This document shows positions 52,491-60,968 of a stretch of 64,000 nucleotides of DNA, piece after piece. How positions within the stretch are numbered: position 1 is the stretch's first letter; the number at the start of each line of letters is the position of its first letter. The stretch is taken from NCBI RefSeq assembly GCF_011388195.1, contig NZ_CP049990.1, forward strand, positions 186,001-250,000, given 5' to 3'. The translations under genes and the position numbers were made by a program. The stretch comes from Pusillimonas sp. DMV24BSW_D. GTDB lineage: Bacteria > Pseudomonadota > Gammaproteobacteria > Burkholderiales > Burkholderiaceae_B. The notes beneath the pieces are model-generated. The model ran no database searches. It was not told where the DNA came from and saw only the letters and a list, made by a program, of their open reading frames with translations.

Positions 52491-52516
52491 GTTAACTGTT
52501 TGAACAAACGTTTAAC
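52491..52516 (+). promoter_or_regulatory. 26-base palindromic operator candidate before the second TRAP operon
   Basis: Symmetric blocks GTTAA, GTTTG, CAAAC and TTAAC are each separated by two unpaired bases, so 20 of 26 positions obey twofold symmetry. It begins 11 bases after the MFS stop and 108 bases before the dctP ATG. Size and symmetry suit a dimeric or tetrameric regulator such as the IclR protein encoded at the other end of the operon. Confidence 0.5.
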
Positions 52517-52623
52517 TTTAAAGTAATTGAAAGCGGCGTTTGCCAATGCAAGACGCCGTTTCGCTCTCGAAGCATGCGCATCATTCAGTAGTGCTTAACG
52601 TAGTCACTTTTTCGAGGTTCCCC

Positions 52624-53634
52624 ATGTCCACTTTCTCTATATCTCGACTTTTACGCGGTCTGGTTCTTGGCGTCGCTGCCACCGTATCTCTCCCAGCCTT
52701 GTCAGAGGAAATCACGCTTAAGTATGCTTTCTTTGCGCCGGCAGGCACTTTCCCTGGCAAACAAATGACGCATTGGGCCGAAGAAGTTAATAAACGCACC
52801 AATGGCAAAGTCAAAGTTGAAACATTTCCTGGTGGCAGCCTATTGGGCGCCCGAGAAATGTGGGACGGCGTAACCATGGGGGTAACCGATATCGGCTTGT
52901 CCGCACCTTCCTATGATCCGGGCCGCTTTCCACTCACTTCCGGCATGGCGCTTCCTCTAGGCTTTGAAAACGCCACTGAGGCCAGCCGTGTTCTATGGGA
53001 AGTCACTAAAGAATTCCAACCGAAAGAGTTCGAAAATTTCAAGGTGCTTGCAATGTTCACTTCGGAACCTGGGCACATACAATCGAAGGAGCCTGTGCGC
53101 AACACTGAAGACCTTGCCAACATGCGATTACGTGCAACCGGTAGCGGTGTGCCTGTTATCGAGGCCCTGGGTGGCTCAGCAGTCGGCATGAGCATGCCAG
53201 ACGTTCCCCAGGCCGTTCAAACTGGCGTCATCGACGGCACGATGACATCAAGGGAAGTCCTCCGTGATTTCCGTTTGGCAGAGAACTTGAAATACGTCAC
53301 CGAATACCCCATGGTTGTATCCACTTTTGCCGCGGTTATGGATAAGAAAAAATGGGACGCCCTGCCCGATGACGTTAAGAAAGTGTTCGATGAACTGGGC
53401 GAGGAAATGCATGCCTGGACAGGTCGCTATCACGATGAAGAAAACGTGAACGGCGCGTTGGAATGGGCCCAAAAAGAACAAGGCCTAACTATCCTGACAC
53501 TTTCCGATGAAGAAACCGCGCGCTGGGACGCCAAAATGGAACCAATCGTTGAAGAGTGGATTGTCGCCACAGAGGCGAAAGGTCTGCCAGCCAAGCAATA
53601 CATAGAACGCATCAAAGAACTTCAGAAGAAATAA
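52624..53634 (+). CDS. TRAP transporter substrate-binding protein (DctP family), second system
   Basis: 336 residues from ATG 52624. Sec signal with cleavage near ALSEE; DctP fold with LRATGSGVPVIEALGG, where the Arg usually grips the ligand carboxylate, and VQTGVIDGTMTS. It has little similarity to the first DctP of the window, so a different ligand is expected. Its stop overlaps the dctQ start (TAATG). Confidence 0.9.
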   Translation: MSTFSISRLLRGLVLGVAATVSLPALSEEITLKYAFFAPAGTFPGKQMTHWAEEVNKRTNGKVKVETFPGGSLLGAREMWDGVTMGVTDIGLSAPSYDPGRFPLTSGMALPLGFENATEASRVLWEVTKEFQPKEFENFKVLAMFTSEPGHIQSKEPVRNTEDLANMRLRATGSGVPVIEALGGSAVGMSMPDVPQAVQTGVIDGTMTSREVLRDFRLAENLKYVTEYPMVVSTFAAVMDKKKWDALPDDVKKVFDELGEEMHAWTGRYHDEENVNGALEWAQKEQGLTILTLSDEETARWDAKMEPIVEEWIVATEAKGLPAKQYIERIKELQKK

Positions 53635-54149
53635 TGAAACTGATAGATTCTGATCAGTCTCTTCTAGGGCAGCTGAACCAGGTTGTTAACAAAGGGTTTG
53701 CTGCCCTAGCTGCGACAGCAATGCTGGGCTTAATGTTTCTTACCGTTGTCGATGTAGCGCTTCGCAAAATGGGCATGCAAATAGCAGGCTCATTCGAATT
53801 TATCGGCTGGCTATCCGCAATGGCAATGGGCCTTTCCCTGGGGTATGTACAACTCCATAAAGGCCACGTTGCCATTACCGCTATCAGTGAACGGTTTCAA
53901 GGTAGAGCCGCCGCAGCGGCCGAGTTCATTAGCTCGATTCTTTCTCTTCTTCTTGTTGTATTGCTAACGTACTATACCTTCCGGTTGGGCATTATTCAGA
54001 AAGCCTCTGGCTCGCTCTCTGAAACATCGCGCCTCTTGATATACCCTTGGGTGCTCATTCTGGCTGCAGGCATGGGGGCGCTTGGCCTTGCATTGCTGGC
54101 AGATTGTGTTCGTTCATTCACAACGATTATTCAACCCAAAAAAACTTAG
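53634..54149 (+). CDS. TRAP transporter small permease (DctQ family), second system
   Basis: 171 residues from ATG 53634, four membrane helices, and the usual DctQ features (VVDVALRKMG; GSFEFIGWLSAMAMGLSLGYVQ). It is coupled to dctP by a one-base stop/start overlap; dctM follows after 27 bases. Confidence 0.9.
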   Translation: MKLIDSDQSLLGQLNQVVNKGFAALAATAMLGLMFLTVVDVALRKMGMQIAGSFEFIGWLSAMAMGLSLGYVQLHKGHVAITAISERFQGRAAAAAEFISSILSLLLVVLLTYYTFRLGIIQKASGSLSETSRLLIYPWVLILAAGMGALGLALLADCVRSFTTIIQPKKT

Positions 54150-54176
54150 GACTCTCGTCAAGGGATCGGTAACTGA

Positions 54177-55478
54177 ATGGAAACGATTCACATGGCCTTG
54201 CTAGGCCTGGTCGGCATGTTTGTGCTTATGGCAATTGGTATGCCAATTGCGTTTGCAATGTTATTAGCTGGCGCGGCAGGCATCGCATCTTTATTATCTT
54301 TTTCCGCTGCAACACATTTGGTCTCTACAACGGTTTGGGAGCAGTTTTCGTCCTACAGCCTAAGTGTCATTCCGTTATTTGTTCTAATGGGCCAACTTGC
54401 TTTTCGTTCTGGAATTACCGAACGGCTTTACGCTGCAGCCTATAGCTGGCTGGGCCGCGCGCCCGGCGGGCTTGCCTCTTCTACAATCGTCGCATCGGCA
54501 GGTTTTTCGACAATATGCGGATCTAACGCGGCAGCCAGTGCCACCATGGGCATGATCGCGCTACCGGAAATGAAACGCTATGGCTACTCGCGTGCGCTCA
54601 GCGCCAGCTCAGTTGCAGTTGGCGGCACACTAGGGGCAGTCATACCGCCTAGCGTGGTGATGATTGTCATCGGCATTCAAACAGAACAATCTATTCTGGC
54701 GTTATTCCTTGCCGGCATTGTCCCGGGCATTTTGCTGACGGTACTATTTATCGGCACCATCGCCTTTATGTGCTGGCGCGACCCTAAAGCAGCACCAAAG
54801 GGCCCAGTCACCACGTTAAAAGAAAAACTCATCGCTGGGCTTAGTGTACTGGAAACTTTAGCCCTGTTTAGTTTTGTAATAGGGGGGCTCTACGCCGGGC
54901 TTTTCACGCCAACCGAGGCAGGCGCGACGGGTGCCTTCGGCGCGCTCGTCATTGGCTTAGTTCGCGGAGGCCTGACTATTCCTCGCATTATCGAAGCCGT
55001 AATGGAGTCGTTGCGAATATCGGCTATGGTTATTGCGCTAATAACTGCAGCAGTTGTATTTGGGCGATTTTTAACACTTACGCGCTTACCCTCAGAGCTG
55101 GCAGCCTGGGTCACAGCCCTTCCGGTATCACCCGACCTCATCTTGCTTGCCATTTTATTAATTTACCTTGTTGGCGGGGCTTTTGTTGATGCGCTGGGTT
55201 TTCTAGTGGTCACGCTACCCATATTTTTCCCGCTTTCAGCTGCACTGGGCTTCGACCCAATTTGGTTCAGCATGATGCTGGTTATTGTGACCACAATAGG
55301 GTCTGTTAGCCCGCCCGTTGGGGTGAACGTGTTTGTGGTCAGCGCACTTGCGCCAGACATAAAAATAGGCGCTATATTTAAAAGTGTTTTCTACTTTTTA
55401 TTTAGCTTTGTTTTCTGCGTCGCCTTAATATGGCTTTATCCCGACACAGTTCTATATCTTCCTAGAATGCTGCAATAA
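54177..55478 (+). CDS. TRAP transporter large permease (DctM family), second system
   Basis: 433 residues with about 12 helices. TRAP-M hallmarks: STICGSNAAASATMGMIALPEM, GGTLGAVIPPSVVMIVIG and GSVSPPVGVNVFVVSA. It ends the second TRAP operon, which is followed by a hairpin shared with the convergent IclR gene. The ligand could be an aromatic acid feeding the dioxygenase encoded further right, but nothing in the sequence proves that. Confidence 0.92.
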   Translation: METIHMALLGLVGMFVLMAIGMPIAFAMLLAGAAGIASLLSFSAATHLVSTTVWEQFSSYSLSVIPLFVLMGQLAFRSGITERLYAAAYSWLGRAPGGLASSTIVASAGFSTICGSNAAASATMGMIALPEMKRYGYSRALSASSVAVGGTLGAVIPPSVVMIVIGIQTEQSILALFLAGIVPGILLTVLFIGTIAFMCWRDPKAAPKGPVTTLKEKLIAGLSVLETLALFSFVIGGLYAGLFTPTEAGATGAFGALVIGLVRGGLTIPRIIEAVMESLRISAMVIALITAAVVFGRFLTLTRLPSELAAWVTALPVSPDLILLAILLIYLVGGAFVDALGFLVVTLPIFFPLSAALGFDPIWFSMMLVIVTTIGSVSPPVGVNVFVVSALAPDIKIGAIFKSVFYFLFSFVFCVALIWLYPDTVLYLPRMLQ

Positions 55479-55512
55479 CAGCCATTTTTATAAGCTCGTT
55501 TAGGCTGTTTAA

Positions 55513-55554
55513 CAGGGCATCATCATGCATTAACACTGTGTTAAAGATGCCCTG
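55513..55554. terminator. Bidirectional hairpin between dctM and the IclR gene
   Basis: CAGGGCATC (55513-55521) pairs with GATGCCCTG (55546-55554), and TTAACA/TGTTAA extends the stem near the tip. The right arm lies within the last codons of the IclR gene. Only short T runs flank it, so termination strength is uncertain. Confidence 0.55.
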
Positions 55555-56293
55555 AAATTTGGTGGGCTGTTTCCATAACAGCCTTTACCATTTCTTCCAT
55601 TTTCTCTGGCGAAACACGTGGGGTGGGGCCACCCACCGCAATGGCGGCGGTGATTTTTCCAGCAAAATCCCGAATAGGTGCCGCTACCACTCGCAAGTGC
55701 GCCAGCAACTCCTCGTCATCCATACTCCATCCCCGGCTACGCACCAGTTCAATGTCTTTTTCTAGTGCGTTGATGTCGGTAATGGTTTTGTCGGTACGCC
55801 TTTCCAGCGGAGCGCGGGCAACAAAATCATGAAGGTCAGTTTCGTCGAACGCTAAAAAAAGCTTGCCTGCGGCCGTACAATGTAGCGGCGCAAGCGTTCC
55901 CACTTCCGATGCCACCCGCATGGGCTGTGGCGTCTCGAACACTGAAAGATACAGAACGTTGTCGCCACTACGAACCGACAATTGCACTGTCTCTTGCGTT
56001 TCCTGGGCAAGCCGATTAAGAAAGGGTTGCGCTCTTGAGGCAACCGACATACCACGCAGCTTCTGACCGGCAAGATTGACAGTGCGCAAGCCAAGCCGAT
56101 ATTTCTTTGTCTCTTCGTTCTGCTCGATAAGCCCGTACTTTTCAAGTGCCTTTAACGCCCTGAAAACGGTCGCCTTGTCGGATCCAAGTATTTCGGTAAT
56201 CTCTGAAACCCCCACATCGCGAGACTGATCGGCGACACAAAAAAGAATTTCAAGCGCTTTATCAATAGCTGACTGGCGGCTCACTTTCGTCAT
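55541..56293 (-). CDS. IclR-family transcriptional regulator
   Basis: 250 residues from ATG 56293. N-terminal winged helix (IDKALEILFCVADQSRDVGV; SDKATVFRALKALEKYGL) and the C-terminal IclR effector domain (PLHCTAAGKLFLAF; VVAAPIRDFAGKITAAIAVGGP). It lies 25 bases after the LysR gene on the same strand, and its 3' end meets the TRAP operon. IclR proteins near TRAP operons commonly control uptake and degradation of aromatic acids. Confidence 0.88.
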   Translation of the reverse strand: MTKVSRQSAIDKALEILFCVADQSRDVGVSEITEILGSDKATVFRALKALEKYGLIEQNEETKKYRLGLRTVNLAGQKLRGMSVASRAQPFLNRLAQETQETVQLSVRSGDNVLYLSVFETPQPMRVASEVGTLAPLHCTAAGKLFLAFDETDLHDFVARAPLERRTDKTITDINALEKDIELVRSRGWSMDDEELLAHLRVVAAPIRDFAGKITAAIAVGGPTPRVSPEKMEEMVKAVMETAHQISGHL

Positions 56294-56318
56294 ATAACCC
56301 AAGTTCCGTTAAAAATAA

Positions 56319-57248
56319 CTAAGACACGCTTTGTATGTCGGGCGGCGAGGTAATAATTTGGCGCGCAAAAGCTTCAGCAACAGGCGAAAGCGTACTGTTC
56401 ACTCTGGTTAGTAATTTCAGCTTACGCTGAAATTCTGGCAGAAAAGGAGGCGCCAGCGTCTTGATTCTACCCAGCTCGGCAAGCTCTTGCGTGACCACAT
56501 TGGGCAACATTGCTACCCCCAACCCGTGAGATACAGCCCGGGCAATTCCTTCGTTGCTGCCGAATTCAATTGTTCCCGACGGTACGATATGATTCGCTTG
56601 CAATAGGCTTTCGGTAACGGTACGTGTTCCCGATCCTCGCTCCCGAACCAGCCATACCGCGCTATTCAATTGGGCCATCGCATCATGCTGATTGGTAGAA
56701 AGCTGAAAGCACGCCGGCGCAATTAAATTGAGCTTCTCGGTTAATACGTCTTTAGACAGAATGAGCGGATCTTCCGTTGTACCTTCGATAACAGCCAAGT
56801 CTATCCGATACTCCTTCAGATCATGGCATATTGACTCGGTGTTCCCTACAACAACGCGCAACGCAACATCTTCGTGCCCCTCTTTATAGCGCGCTAATAA
56901 AGGGGGAAGCCAATAGCTAGCAACGGTTGTGCTGGCGCCAATGGTTAACCTGCCTTTAGAAGCAGACAGGTGTTCTTCCAGGTCGTTAACAGCCAACTGT
57001 TCTAGTGCAAATATTTCACGGGCACGGGCGTAAAGCGCACGTCCGCTGTCTGTTAGCCGCAGCTTTCCATTCTTTGTTTGCCCACCCGCAGTTCTTTCAA
57101 GCAGGTCTAAGCCCAGTTGGCTTTCCAGTTCACGTACTGCTTTGGAAACAGCGGGCTGACTTACGAAAAGAACTCTGGCGGCTTTGGAAAAACTATTTTC
57201 GCGAACGACAGTAAAAAAGATGCGCGTAAGATGCAAATTTAATTTCAT
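56319..57248 (-). CDS. LysR-family regulator divergent from yeiH (YeiE/CbbR-like)
   Basis: 309 residues: winged helix at the N terminus (NSFSKAARVLFVSQPAVSKAV) and effector domain (LTIGASTTVASYWLPPLL; FGSNEGIARAVSHGLGVAMLP). Divergent pairing with a YeiH-family gene is the arrangement of E. coli yeiE/yeiH, where YeiE responds to sulfite. A perfect T-N11-A dyad lies in the 98-base gap. The IclR gene follows it closely and might be co-transcribed. Confidence 0.87.
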   Translation of the reverse strand: MKLNLHLTRIFFTVVRENSFSKAARVLFVSQPAVSKAVRELESQLGLDLLERTAGGQTKNGKLRLTDSGRALYARAREIFALEQLAVNDLEEHLSASKGRLTIGASTTVASYWLPPLLARYKEGHEDVALRVVVGNTESICHDLKEYRIDLAVIEGTTEDPLILSKDVLTEKLNLIAPACFQLSTNQHDAMAQLNSAVWLVRERGSGTRTVTESLLQANHIVPSGTIEFGSNEGIARAVSHGLGVAMLPNVVTQELAELGRIKTLAPPFLPEFQRKLKLLTRVNSTLSPVAEAFARQIITSPPDIQSVS

Positions 57249-57269
57249 AACTAAATCTTATTGCCCCAT

Positions 57270-57294
57270 GAGATATAACCAATAGAAATATCTC
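57270..57294. promoter_or_regulatory. LysR-type binding site between the LysR gene and yeiH
   Basis: GAGATAT at 57270-57276 and ATATCTC at 57288-57294 form a perfect 7-base inverted repeat with an 11-base spacer, the T-N11-A pattern of LysR sites. It is 21 bases from the LysR ATG and about 50 bases from the yeiH start, suited to autoregulation and activation. Confidence 0.72.
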
Positions 57295-57346
57295 TTTCAA
57301 AATTATAGACTGTGCGGACATTAAAACCTTTGTTAAAGCCCAGTCA

Positions 57347-58405
57347 GTGAACGCATCAGCAGCCTGTAAAAAACTAGAAGAATATTTCACACCCGGTTTC
57401 TCCGGGCTTATCAGCGGGTTGCTTCTTGTCACGCTCCTGGCCCTTCTGGGCCTGTATATCGCCGAAAACACATGGGTGCAACGCATGGGGCTTGGCCCTT
57501 TAACAATCGCTATGGTCATTGGCCTGTTGGCGGGTAACTCTATATTCCCCCCTTATGCCCATCGATTCACCCAAGGTGTTGTCTTTTCGAAGTCGACATT
57601 ATTAAGACTCGGCATCATTCTTTACGGTTTTCGCGTAAGCGTGCAGCAGATTTACGAGTTGGGCCTTTCGGGAATCGCAATTGGCCTATCTATCGTCGTA
57701 CTCACGCTAACAATCGCCCTGTTATTGGGTAAGAAACTCTTCAAAATAGACAATGAAACCTGCTTGCTTATTGGTGCAGGCAGTGCAATTTGCGGTGCGG
57801 CTGCCATCTTGGCAACCGAGTCCATCACCAAGGCAAAAGCCGAGAAAGTATCTGTCGCTGTGGCGACCGTCGTCATCTTTGGCACCATTTCAATGTTTGC
57901 CTATCCCCAGTTATTTCCTTACCTGGAAATGAGCCCCAACGAATACGGTATCTATGTTGGGTCAACCGTGCACGAAGTGGCTCAAGTTGTGGCGGCCGCT
58001 AACGCGTTAGGTGATCAGGCCACTGAAACCGCCGTGATCGAAAAGATGTTTCGCGTCATGCTGCTTGTTCCTTTTTTATTCCTGCTGCTTATATTGGGAA
58101 AGAAAACTGAAGCAAACAAACAGAGAACCGGCGTTCAGAACGTTACGGTGCCCTGGTTTGCGGTTCTGTTTGTTTTGGTGATTGCCATCAATTCAACTTG
58201 GCCCATTTCCCTTGAGCTCACCGCCACGGTCATTAAGATCGACGATTTCATACTGGCAATGGCCATGACAGCACTGGGCCTAAGCACGAACCTGAAATCG
58301 TTGCACCGCGTGGGGCTCAAACCTTTCGGGCTCGCTGCCGTGTTGTTTCTTTTCCTATCCCTTGGTGGCTACCTAATTAACCTTGGCTTTACAGAACTGC
58401 TGTGA
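57347..58405 (+). CDS. yeiH: YeiH-family (UPF0324) putative sulfate/sulfite exporter
   Basis: 352 residues from a GTG at 57347 with about ten membrane helices. Family segments: GLGPLTIAMVIGLLAGNS, RLGIILYGFRVSVQQI, GAGSAICGAAAILATE and YVGSTVHEVAQVVAA. Homologues are annotated as sulfate exporters on limited evidence and are linked to taurine, sulfite or cysteate metabolism. Its divergent LysR partner supports control by a sulfur anion. The 3' end stops four bases from the convergent VOC gene. Confidence 0.88.
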   Translation: MNASAACKKLEEYFTPGFSGLISGLLLVTLLALLGLYIAENTWVQRMGLGPLTIAMVIGLLAGNSIFPPYAHRFTQGVVFSKSTLLRLGIILYGFRVSVQQIYELGLSGIAIGLSIVVLTLTIALLLGKKLFKIDNETCLLIGAGSAICGAAAILATESITKAKAEKVSVAVATVVIFGTISMFAYPQLFPYLEMSPNEYGIYVGSTVHEVAQVVAAANALGDQATETAVIEKMFRVMLLVPFLFLLLILGKKTEANKQRTGVQNVTVPWFAVLFVLVIAINSTWPISLELTATVIKIDDFILAMAMTALGLSTNLKSLHRVGLKPFGLAAVLFLFLSLGGYLINLGFTELL

Positions 58406-58409
58406 TTCG

Positions 58410-58955
58410 TTAGCGGTAAATTGAAACAGGGCTTGTCGCCTCAAAAGCCTGGCGTTCGTACTGCACCAACTCCAACTGGTTACCCCAGGGGTCAAGGAAG
58501 TACCTGACTTGCAAGCCGGCGCATGGGCCTTCGTCCATTTGAATAGGGCCACTCATAACACGCACATCATGCTTTTCAAGGTACTCAACCGCAGCCGCTA
58601 GGTTTGTAACTTTGAAAGCAATATGATGGCCACCAAGATCACAGTTTCGCGGTGGTGTCGTATTACGCGTCGTAGGGCGATCATACTGAAACAGCTCTAA
58701 CATAATTGTTGGGCCAATTTGCAGCATCGCAATCATCAGGCGGGCGTCAGCAACGTTCACATGGGCCTCACACCAGTCTTTTCCATCGGGCATGCGTGGC
58801 ATTTCACGCGCGTCGAACGGCCCCAACCGGTAAAGCTCAACACCCCCAATCACATCAGTATAGAAAGCAACTGCGGTATCAAGATCGGGAACGGTCAAGG
58901 CGACATGGTCTACGTGAAGCAGGCCAGGAAGACCAGACTTGTCAGATGTATTCAT
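58410..58955 (-). CDS. VOC-family (glyoxalase/extradiol-dioxygenase fold) protein
   Basis: 181 residues. Two beta-alpha-beta modules with metal-ligand positions of the VOC fold: LLHVDHVALTV at the start, MLELFQYDRP, GGHHIAFKV and NQLELVQYER. Such proteins may be epimerases, lyases or ring-cleaving dioxygenases. It is downstream of the second Rieske beta gene (42-base gap, same strand), so a role in the same catabolic route is likely. Confidence 0.85.
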   Translation of the reverse strand: MNTSDKSGLPGLLHVDHVALTVPDLDTAVAFYTDVIGGVELYRLGPFDAREMPRMPDGKDWCEAHVNVADARLMIAMLQIGPTIMLELFQYDRPTTRNTTPPRNCDLGGHHIAFKVTNLAAAVEYLEKHDVRVMSGPIQMDEGPCAGLQVRYFLDPWGNQLELVQYERQAFEATSPVSIYR

Positions 58956-58997
58956 TACTTCTCCTAACGTAAGTAAACCCCTGTTTGGGGCGGCGCA

Positions 58998-59456
58998 TCA
59001 TAATGGAAGAGCTGATGGTGGCGCGAGATTACGCGTTGCCAATTGCACGATTCGTTTCTTCAAGCGCCAACCCGAGGACTCCAGTGTCCAGCAGTCATGA
59101 TAGTGACCTACTGCATAAACCGAAGTCGTGCCCTCTGAGCAAGTGCGAAAAACCGAAACGGTCGCAACCGTGTGTGTTTCCGATTCCGAAAAGCGAAACG
59201 AAGGTGGGCTGATCTGATGGGTACGCAACCCGTTATTCCACAAATGACGCGGCGCCATGTCCAGCAAATTCTGAAGCTCGGATTTGTCCAGATCAATCCA
59301 CGTTGCCAGGCCATCTATTTCGGGCACTTTGGAAACAAGCTGGTATTCCCCGTCGTCGGTAAACAGTGACAAGTAAGATGCAAAATCACCTTGGTCCAAA
59401 TAACGTCCCGAGGCTAATAAGCTTTCGGTTATTGCAGCGCGTTGCTCATTGTTCAT
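58998..59456 (-). CDS. Aromatic-ring-hydroxylating dioxygenase, beta subunit, second system
   Basis: 152 residues from ATG 59456, which overlaps the alpha-subunit stop by 11 bases. The NTF2-like fold is recognised by ESLLASGRYLDQGDFASYLSL, FTDDGEYQLV and the C-terminal HYHDCWTLESSGWRLKKRIV. Shorter than the first beta subunit and little alike in sequence, so the two dioxygenases are not recent duplicates. Confidence 0.87.
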   Translation of the reverse strand: MNNEQRAAITESLLASGRYLDQGDFASYLSLFTDDGEYQLVSKVPEIDGLATWIDLDKSELQNLLDMAPRHLWNNGLRTHQISPPSFRFSESETHTVATVSVFRTCSEGTTSVYAVGHYHDCWTLESSGWRLKKRIVQLATRNLAPPSALPL

Positions 59457-60678
59457 GTGCGGCTCCGTTTTTGAATGGTGTATGAATATCAAAAGACGAA
59501 ACACCGACAAGCTGTTGCCATTTTGCATAGAAACTGCGAACGGGCGAGTCGTCTGTCGCCTGGTCGTTGTCTTCACGCGCAACCAAGGAATACGGATACT
59601 CGTGCGCCGTCATGTTCGCCCACTGCGTCTCAATGGCCCAAATGTCCTCGGGAAGGTTGCGCCCCATTGGCCCCCAAACCTGGTTGTGCTGCTTGACCCG
59701 GGCGCGACGCTGGGTTTCGGTGTCCGATTTAGGCCCCAAGCCACGACACTCCAGAATTGTCAGCCCTGGTTCGACCGGAATCAGAGAGTCGATTCGTACA
59801 ACAGTCGATCGCACATTGATCATGACATCGGGAAAAATGTCGGTAACCACATGCATATTTGGTGTCATGCCGTTCAGCGTGTCGGTACCCCGATCGCCCA
59901 ACTTAAGCTTGTTGTACGCAATATTGGCCGGCTGGAAGGTATGGTGCCCATTGGGATGAAGCAACCATTTCCGTTTTAAATAAGTCGGCTGCGACAACGC
60001 TGTCGTGCGGTTAAGTAAATGCAGCAGCTCGTGATAGCCCTCGCAATTTGTCTCAACAAAGAGCTTCCAGTTCGCTTTAACCAACACGCGGTGATAATGA
60101 AAAACCTCAAGATCGCCAAGGGGTGCCTGAATCTGATCCATGGCAGAACCTATAAAATCTTTCAGCGTTTGGCTTGGTTGGCTTGATAGATTGACAAAGA
60201 TAAGGCCGTGAATAGTGTCGAGATTCACCGCCTTTAAGTGCACATTGTCTGCGTTAATTGCCTCGTTTGGATACCCCTGAGGCAACGGTATCGTTGTGCA
60301 CTGACCCGCAGTGGTGAACGTCCAGTGATGATAAAAACACGTGGTGCGATCGCCTTTAATGGTGCCTTGAACATCGCGCAATAATTTTGCGCCTCGGTGT
60401 GGGCAGATATTCAAGAACGCACGCAGGGTATTGTCGGTGCCCCGAATAATGGCAACCGATGTATCGGCAACGTTGATGACCCGGTACCTTCCGGGTTCCG
60501 GAACTTCGCTTTCATGGCAGGCGAACTTCCACTGCGCTTTGAAAATCTTTTCCTTTTCATCGTTGAAAAGGGCCTCGTGTGTGTACATACGGTTGTCGAG
60601 GTAATGCGTACGCGGCAAACCCGGAACACGATCCCAATCCCAGCCGAGTGCGGAAGCAGGCGAGCTTAAAGTGTCCAT
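59446..60678 (-). CDS. Rieske ring-hydroxylating oxygenase, alpha subunit, second system
   Basis: 410 residues. Rieske ligands NICPHRGA (Cys-x-His) and TCFYHHW (Cys-x2-His) are complete. The mononuclear iron region reads NWKLFVETNCEGYHELLHLLN: two histidines with three residues between, and Glu where many members have Asp; classic naphthalene-dioxygenase-type proteins have four between. The segment RTTALSQPTYLKRKW follows. Ferredoxin and reductase are not encoded nearby. It heads an alpha-beta-VOC operon, preceded by a 290-base non-coding gap. Confidence 0.9.
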   Translation of the reverse strand: MDTLSSPASALGWDWDRVPGLPRTHYLDNRMYTHEALFNDEKEKIFKAQWKFACHESEVPEPGRYRVINVADTSVAIIRGTDNTLRAFLNICPHRGAKLLRDVQGTIKGDRTTCFYHHWTFTTAGQCTTIPLPQGYPNEAINADNVHLKAVNLDTIHGLIFVNLSSQPSQTLKDFIGSAMDQIQAPLGDLEVFHYHRVLVKANWKLFVETNCEGYHELLHLLNRTTALSQPTYLKRKWLLHPNGHHTFQPANIAYNKLKLGDRGTDTLNGMTPNMHVVTDIFPDVMINVRSTVVRIDSLIPVEPGLTILECRGLGPKSDTETQRRARVKQHNQVWGPMGRNLPEDIWAIETQWANMTAHEYPYSLVAREDNDQATDDSPVRSFYAKWQQLVGVSSFDIHTPFKNGAAHEQ

Positions 60679-60736
60679 GAAGTTTCCTTAATGGCTAAAC
60701 AAGAGGCATGGATTACAGACCATCACCTTTAAATTC

Positions 60737-60761
60737 GTTTCGCATGTAGAAACACTGTTTC
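60737..60761 (-). promoter_or_regulatory. Overlapping dyads upstream of the second Rieske operon
   Basis: GTTTC (60737-60741) and GAAAC (60749-60753) form one dyad, and GAAACA-C-TGTTTC (60749-60761) another, sharing the middle element. They lie 59-83 bases upstream of the alpha-subunit start. An IclR or LysR operator is possible; no mapped evidence. Confidence 0.35.
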
Positions 60762-60871
60762 ATTATTAATGTATGCCTTTGGCCCAAACTCAACAATAAG
60801 TGAAAGTACTGATATCGACGGCGCTTTCTGCTTACTGTGCATGACGCGAAGCGCGCGCAGCCACAAACAGT

Positions 60872-60919
60872 AACCCCATTCCCAAATCGAATTGCTTCAA
60901 CTCGCTTGGGAATGGGGTT
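60872..60919. repeat. 14-base perfect inverted repeat
   Basis: AACCCCATTCCCAA (60872-60885) and TTGGGAATGGGGTT (60906-60919) with a 20-base spacer, in the gap between the divergent Rieske and CHMI-like genes. Neither side has a T tract, so it is not an obvious terminator. It lies 50 bases before the CHMI-like start. Apart from this and the smaller dyads the gap holds nothing I can recognise. Confidence 0.7.
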
Positions 60920-60968
60920 CGCCCTGGCGTTAAACTTTCATTTCCACTAACCATCTTCCCCTGCATCC

